64,000 nt of DNA from G965197675 sp965197675. Its GTDB lineage: Bacteria > Chloroflexota > Dehalococcoidia > Plut-88900. Position numbers and translations under genes: made by a program. Of this stretch, positions 60,803-64,000 are shown one piece after another. The stretch covers positions 2,294,001 to 2,358,000 of the forward strand of contig OZ240221.1 of assembly GCA_965197675.1 (NCBI GenBank), read 5' to 3'. The notes beneath the pieces were generated by a model. The model made no database searches, had not been told where the DNA came from, and was given only the letters and a program-made list of their open reading frames with translations. The first letter of the stretch is position 1; each line of letters begins with the position of its first letter.

Positions 60803-61650
60803 TGGCAACTTGATTGTCTTTTCTGTTTAGCTTTGAAATTTGATTGAATTTTCTGGTTCCCGTTCAAACTTGATTGAGTTGTAAAAAAACTTTTGTTTTG
60901 CGGGTTTTCCAGGCATGAAGATGTCGTTAATCTTGATTGAGTTTTTCATCAGGTTGGGGTATGAGTTGGGCAAGGAGCTGGGAGAAGAGGAGGCGAGCGG
61001 TGCGGCGGGCGCGGTGGGCCTTACGTTGCTGGCGGCGGTGATAGGCAAGAATAATGTCGCGGCCTCGGGAGGTTCAGCGAGTGCGTTGGCAAGCTCTTGA
61101 AACCGGCGAGAGTTGCGCCCGTGCTTGAGTCCGTTCAGGCTACCCTTGGGAGCGCCTGCTCCTGGGCGACGGCCTCCGTGAGGCATAGGGGTGATACCTC
61201 CTTCTAAGTGAGATGTGTATTTGTATTATAGGACGTAGGTTCTTATTCTATATATAGCCGCGTGGCACAACGAGGTGGGGGGATAGGGAGCGCTCCCCAG
61301 AGTCACTATGGCTTTGCGGAGGCCACACCAGGGCTTCGGAGGCAAGACTCCCCTGCAAACCCTGGCATTCTCTCAGCGAGCTAGTTGACATTTACAACCC
61401 GCGTAGGGAGCCCTTTGTGTAACTGGCAGCGGGACCCGATGTTATTGTCATTCTGAGCGCGGCGAATAATCCAAGGCATTTCATCCAAGACATCGTAGGT
61501 TTGCGGGCTGAGGCTTTGGATTCTTCGTCGCTTTACTCCTCAGAATGACAGGTGTGAGGGGTGGATGACTAGAAGGGATGGTGGAGATGGAGGATGGATT
61601 CCCGTGTCAAGCACGAGAATGACAGAAAGGAGGGTGGCGCGGGAATGACG
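60803..61650 (-). mobile_element. Right copy of the ~0.8-kb inverted repeat element
   Basis: Opposite orientation to 40998-41790. The inner end TGGCAACTTGATTGTC begins at 60803 after copD and the outer end reaches CGTCATTCCCG at about 61650. It holds an intact 119-residue ORF, the 105-bp MITE (61446-61550) and the TATAAT plus AGGAGG signals. The middle (60961-61146) differs from the left copy. It separates the ccmH-ccmF side from ccmA. Confidence 0.75.
60827..61186 (-). CDS. Small basic protein of the repeat element (GGRRPGAGAPKG type)
   Basis: 119 residues, ATG with AGGAGG upstream. MPHGGRRPGAGAPKGSLNG followed by LKHGRNSRRFQ is a small basic motif that I recall from many Chloroflexota mobile repeats and which resembles AT-hook-like segments of phage proteins. 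The middle is Ala/Pro-rich, and the C-terminus carries three NSIK motifs (NSIKIN, NSIKFE, NSIKFQ), which are translated from the DNA site repeats, so that part may be non-functional as protein. Function unknown; perhaps a DNA-binding accessory. Confidence 0.55.
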   Translation of the reverse strand: MPHGGRRPGAGAPKGSLNGLKHGRNSRRFQELANALAEPPEAATLFLPITAASNVRPTAPAAPLASSSPSSLPNSYPNLMKNSIKINDIFMPGKPAKQKFFYNSIKFEREPENSIKFQS

Positions 61651-61778
61651 GGAGAGAGGGTGGGGGCAAGCCTCAACTGTCTCATATGTACGGATGAGTA
61701 CAGTTTGATTCTGTTGAAACGCCGTTGGAAATGGAATATGATTAGGCAGTTAGTGAAGTTTTGCACGGATGGGAGGGG

Positions 61779-62489
61779 ATGAGGTCAGCCAGCAGTCCAG
61801 TAATCGAAGCCAACGATCTCACCAGGAGCTACGGAAACATCAAGGCAGTCTCCGGTGTAGACTTAACCGTCGTTACTGGCGAAAAAGTGGTATTGATCGG
61901 GCCTAACGGATCGGGCAAGACCACCTTGATCAAGCTGTTTTCCACTCTCATCAAACCTACTGACGGGACACTGAAGATATTTGGGCGAGACGCTCTCAAG
62001 GAAGGGGCCCAGCTAAGGAGAAGCATTGGGGCATTACTCCATGAGCCCCTTATATACGATCGCCTAACCGTCTGGGAGAACCTGACCTTTTACTCCAAGA
62101 TGTTCCAAGTAACCGAGTTAGAAGATAGGATAGACAAGTTGGCCCAACCGTTAGCGATAGCCGATTTGTTAAGGATGCGCGTTGGCGCCTTATCCCACGG
62201 CCAAAGGAAACGGGTCTCACTACTCAGGACCCTCCTCCACGACCCGCCCCTGCTGCTCTTGGACGAGCCAGACTCTGGCTTAGACCAGGGGGGACTGGAG
62301 GCTTTGCTACGAGTAGTATCCGCGGGTAACCGAACAGTTGTTATGTCTACTCATAACTTTGAGAACGGCCTCAACATGGCCCATCGAGTAATCATCCTCG
62401 TCAGGGGTAGGGCCATTATGGACTTCCAAAAGGATGGGTTAGACAAGTCTCAGCTAGAGCGAAGATACGGCGAACTGGTGAATGCGTAG
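61779..62489 (+). CDS. ccmA: ABC transporter ATPase CcmA
   Basis: 236 residues from ATG 61779, with GGGAGGGG just before; TTG 61761 would be a less good start. Walker A GPNGSGKTT, signature LSHGQRKR, Walker B LLLLDEP and switch His in MSTHN. CcmA with CcmB powers release of holo-CcmE in cytochrome c maturation. First gene after the right repeat, overlapping the spacing to ccmB by only three bases. Confidence 0.9.
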   Translation: MRSASSPVIEANDLTRSYGNIKAVSGVDLTVVTGEKVVLIGPNGSGKTTLIKLFSTLIKPTDGTLKIFGRDALKEGAQLRRSIGALLHEPLIYDRLTVWENLTFYSKMFQVTELEDRIDKLAQPLAIADLLRMRVGALSHGQRKRVSLLRTLLHDPPLLLLDEPDSGLDQGGLEALLRVVSAGNRTVVMSTHNFENGLNMAHRVIILVRGRAIMDFQKDGLDKSQLERRYGELVNA

Positions 62490-62492
62490 AGA

Positions 62493-63170
62493 GTGCTGAT
62501 GCACTACTGGCGAGCCATAGCGGCCATAGTCCGCAAAGACCTATTGCTGGAGGCGAGAGGTAAGGAGATAGTCCTCGCCGTCACCCTCTTCGTCTTGCTC
62601 ATGATGTTCACCTTTAACTTCGCCTTCAAGCCCGATAACATCTCCGGCGAAGTGATGACCTCGGGAGTACTCTGGTTCACTTTCCTCTTCGCTGGAATGT
62701 TAGCATTTCAGCGAGTCATAACCACAGAGCAGGAAAACAACTGCCTGGATGGATTGATGCTCTGCCCTTATGGCAGGGACGTCATATTTGTCGCCAAACT
62801 GGTTAGCAGCTTCATCTTCGTCCTATTGGTGGAGGCCATCTCTCTGCCCATTTTCACCATAGTTTTCAATCTTTCGGTGTTCCCTCTGAAATTGCTGTTG
62901 ATCCTTCCGTTGGCCACATTGGGAATAGCAGTGGTCGGCACTTTGCTATCGGTCTTGTCAATGAACACCAGACTCAGAGAGGCCATGCTGCCCATATTGT
63001 TGATCCCCCTCGCTGTTCCCGCAGTTATCGGTGCCGTGGAATCGACCAGCATGGCTTTCAATGGTGACCCGTGGAGCGACATTCAGCCATGGATATGGGT
63101 CTTGATCATTTTCGATGTGGTCTTTCTGGTCGTGGGAGTCCTAACCTTCGAGCACGTGGTAGAGGAATAG
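62493..63170 (+). CDS. ccmB: Heme exporter protein CcmB
   Basis: 225 residues, GTG start (or ATG 62499). Six membrane helices; IVRKDLLLEARGKEIVLAVT at the N-terminus is the CcmB opening, and EQENNCLDGLMLCPYGRDVIFVAKL is the conserved first loop. Partner of CcmA. Confidence 0.93.
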   Translation: MLMHYWRAIAAIVRKDLLLEARGKEIVLAVTLFVLLMMFTFNFAFKPDNISGEVMTSGVLWFTFLFAGMLAFQRVITTEQENNCLDGLMLCPYGRDVIFVAKLVSSFIFVLLVEAISLPIFTIVFNLSVFPLKLLLILPLATLGIAVVGTLLSVLSMNTRLREAMLPILLIPLAVPAVIGAVESTSMAFNGDPWSDIQPWIWVLIIFDVVFLVVGVLTFEHVVEE

Positions 63171-63171
63171 C

Positions 63172-63900
63172 TTGAACGTTAATGGAGTAAAGCGTCTGGT
63201 CGCAGGGGATGGCAAACCACTGCTGCGCAGGATGATCTGGCTGGATGGGCTGTTCTGGCTGACTGGGGCCGCCATCTTTGCAAATCTCTATCTCATCTTC
63301 CTTTGGGTACCCACAGAGGTCATCCAGGGGCCAGTGCAGCGCATATTCTATTTCCACGTACCCGCCGCCTGGGTAGCCTACATGGCCTTCTTCCTAGTCT
63401 TCGCGTTCAGCATCGCGCACCTCAGGTCGAGAAATGCCCGCTGGGATCACTATGCCTACTCCGCCGCTGAGCTGGGAGTGGTCTTCACGTCGGTTAACAT
63501 AGTGACGGGAATCATCTGGGCCAAGCCCATATTCGGCGTCTGGTGGACGTGGGACGCTCGACTAACCACCACTGCCCTTCTGTGGCTCATCTATGTAGGA
63601 TATCTCATGGTCGGAGCCTATGCCGTGAGTCATGCGAGAGAATCGAGATTGCGGGCTGCCGTTGGAATACTGGGATTCGTAGTCGTACCCATTAACTACC
63701 TATCGGTCAGATTGTGGGATACCGTCCACGTCGAGCCTATCATTGCCGGCGGAGACGATGCCTACCTTAGCTCTGAGATGTGGTTCACCTTGATGTTCAG
63801 TGTGGTCACCTTCACCCTTCTTTTCGCTTTTCTCATGGTTCTTAGGGTGATGTTGAGAGAGAGCGAGGCCAACCTAGAGGGGATGGTCAACTCCTCCTAG
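63172..63900 (+). CDS. ccmC: Heme-binding protein CcmC
   Basis: 242 residues, TTG start, six membrane helices. The WWD motif GVWWTWDARLT lies near residue 122, with His residues in YFHVPAAWVAY and the DTVHVEP segment. It presents heme to CcmE. Two bases after ccmB. Confidence 0.94.
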   Translation: MNVNGVKRLVAGDGKPLLRRMIWLDGLFWLTGAAIFANLYLIFLWVPTEVIQGPVQRIFYFHVPAAWVAYMAFFLVFAFSIAHLRSRNARWDHYAYSAAELGVVFTSVNIVTGIIWAKPIFGVWWTWDARLTTTALLWLIYVGYLMVGAYAVSHARESRLRAAVGILGFVVVPINYLSVRLWDTVHVEPIIAGGDDAYLSSEMWFTLMFSVVTFTLLFAFLMVLRVMLRESEANLEGMVNSS

Positions 63901-63922
63901 CTCAAGCACATCTGTTAAACCT

Positions 63923-64000
63923 ATGGAGAACTTTGGATTCCTTTTTGGCGCATTCACAGCAGGTTGGGCACTTTTCATGGGCCTCGGCTTCTGGGTCTAT
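63923..64000 (+). CDS. ccmD: CcmD-family small membrane protein, 3' end outside window
   Basis: ATG 63923, open to the window edge (26 codons). MENFGFLFGAFTAGWALFMG is a single hydrophobic helix of the CcmD type, which links CcmC to the CcmAB complex. The order ccmA, ccmB, ccmC, ccmD supports it. Confidence 0.6.
   Translation, partial: MENFGFLFGAFTAGWALFMGLGFWVY

Overview
The window is a stretch of bacterial chromosome that looks like a member of the Chloroflexota, most likely the Dehalococcoidia/SAR202 side. This is an inference from content: several amidohydrolases (two closely related N-acyl-D-amino-acid deacylases and an amidohydrolase-2), LppX-like lipoproteins, a DUF3105 protein, LL-diaminopimelate aminotransferase, archaeal-type phosphoglycerate mutase, an alternative complex III and dense REP-like repeats. 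No rRNA, tRNA, CRISPR array or phage was recognised.

Layout. 1-13.3 kb is mixed metabolism: a partial secreted protein, a membrane EEP phosphodiesterase, a minimal zincin, a PIG-L deacetylase, a D-aminoacylase, a P1 peptidase, an amidohydrolase, an MFS exporter, an LppX-like lipoprotein, plsY and a divergent phosphoglycerate mutase homologue. 13.8-19 kb holds htpX (with an N-terminal frameshift) and a LysR regulator divergent from a four-gene ABC importer of the selenate/phosphonate-like type. 19-27 kb is a minus-strand run: tsaC, pgk, apgM, tpiA, miaA, dapF, dapL, hflX. 27-34.6 kb is purine synthesis on the plus strand (guaA, purD, purE, purB, purC, DUF3105, purS), broken after guaA by a triple tandem repeat. 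34.6-40.7 kb is a minus-strand histidine operon: hisZ, hisG, a zinc-dependent phospholipase C-like gene, a hisD-hisC fusion and hisB.

41-61.7 kb is bounded by two nearly identical ~0.8 kb repeats in opposite orientation (40998-41790 and 60803-61650). Between them lie the second D-aminoacylase, a HAD hydrolase, a DUF5343 protein, a divergent ftsZ with an unknown partner gene, and a respiratory block: pentaheme cytochrome, molybdopterin-type subunit, separate four-cluster ferredoxin, two NrfD-type membrane subunits, DUF3341 subunit and monoheme cytochrome (alternative complex III, quinol oxidation). Cytochrome c maturation genes follow directly (ccmH, ccmF, a CcmI-like protein, a CopD-like protein), then the right repeat, then ccmA, ccmB, ccmC and the start of ccmD at the window edge. 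Placing c-type cytochrome maturation beside a multi-cytochrome complex makes functional sense; no terminal oxidase is seen in the window.

The most unusual items are the inverted repeats and their ordered TTGATTG-type sites, a second hairpin repeat nested in one copy, the hisD-hisC fusion, the separately encoded ActB halves with a Cys-to-Asp change, the divergent ftsZ with its unknown neighbour, and two genes (htpX, hflX) whose 5' ends do not fit a standard start.
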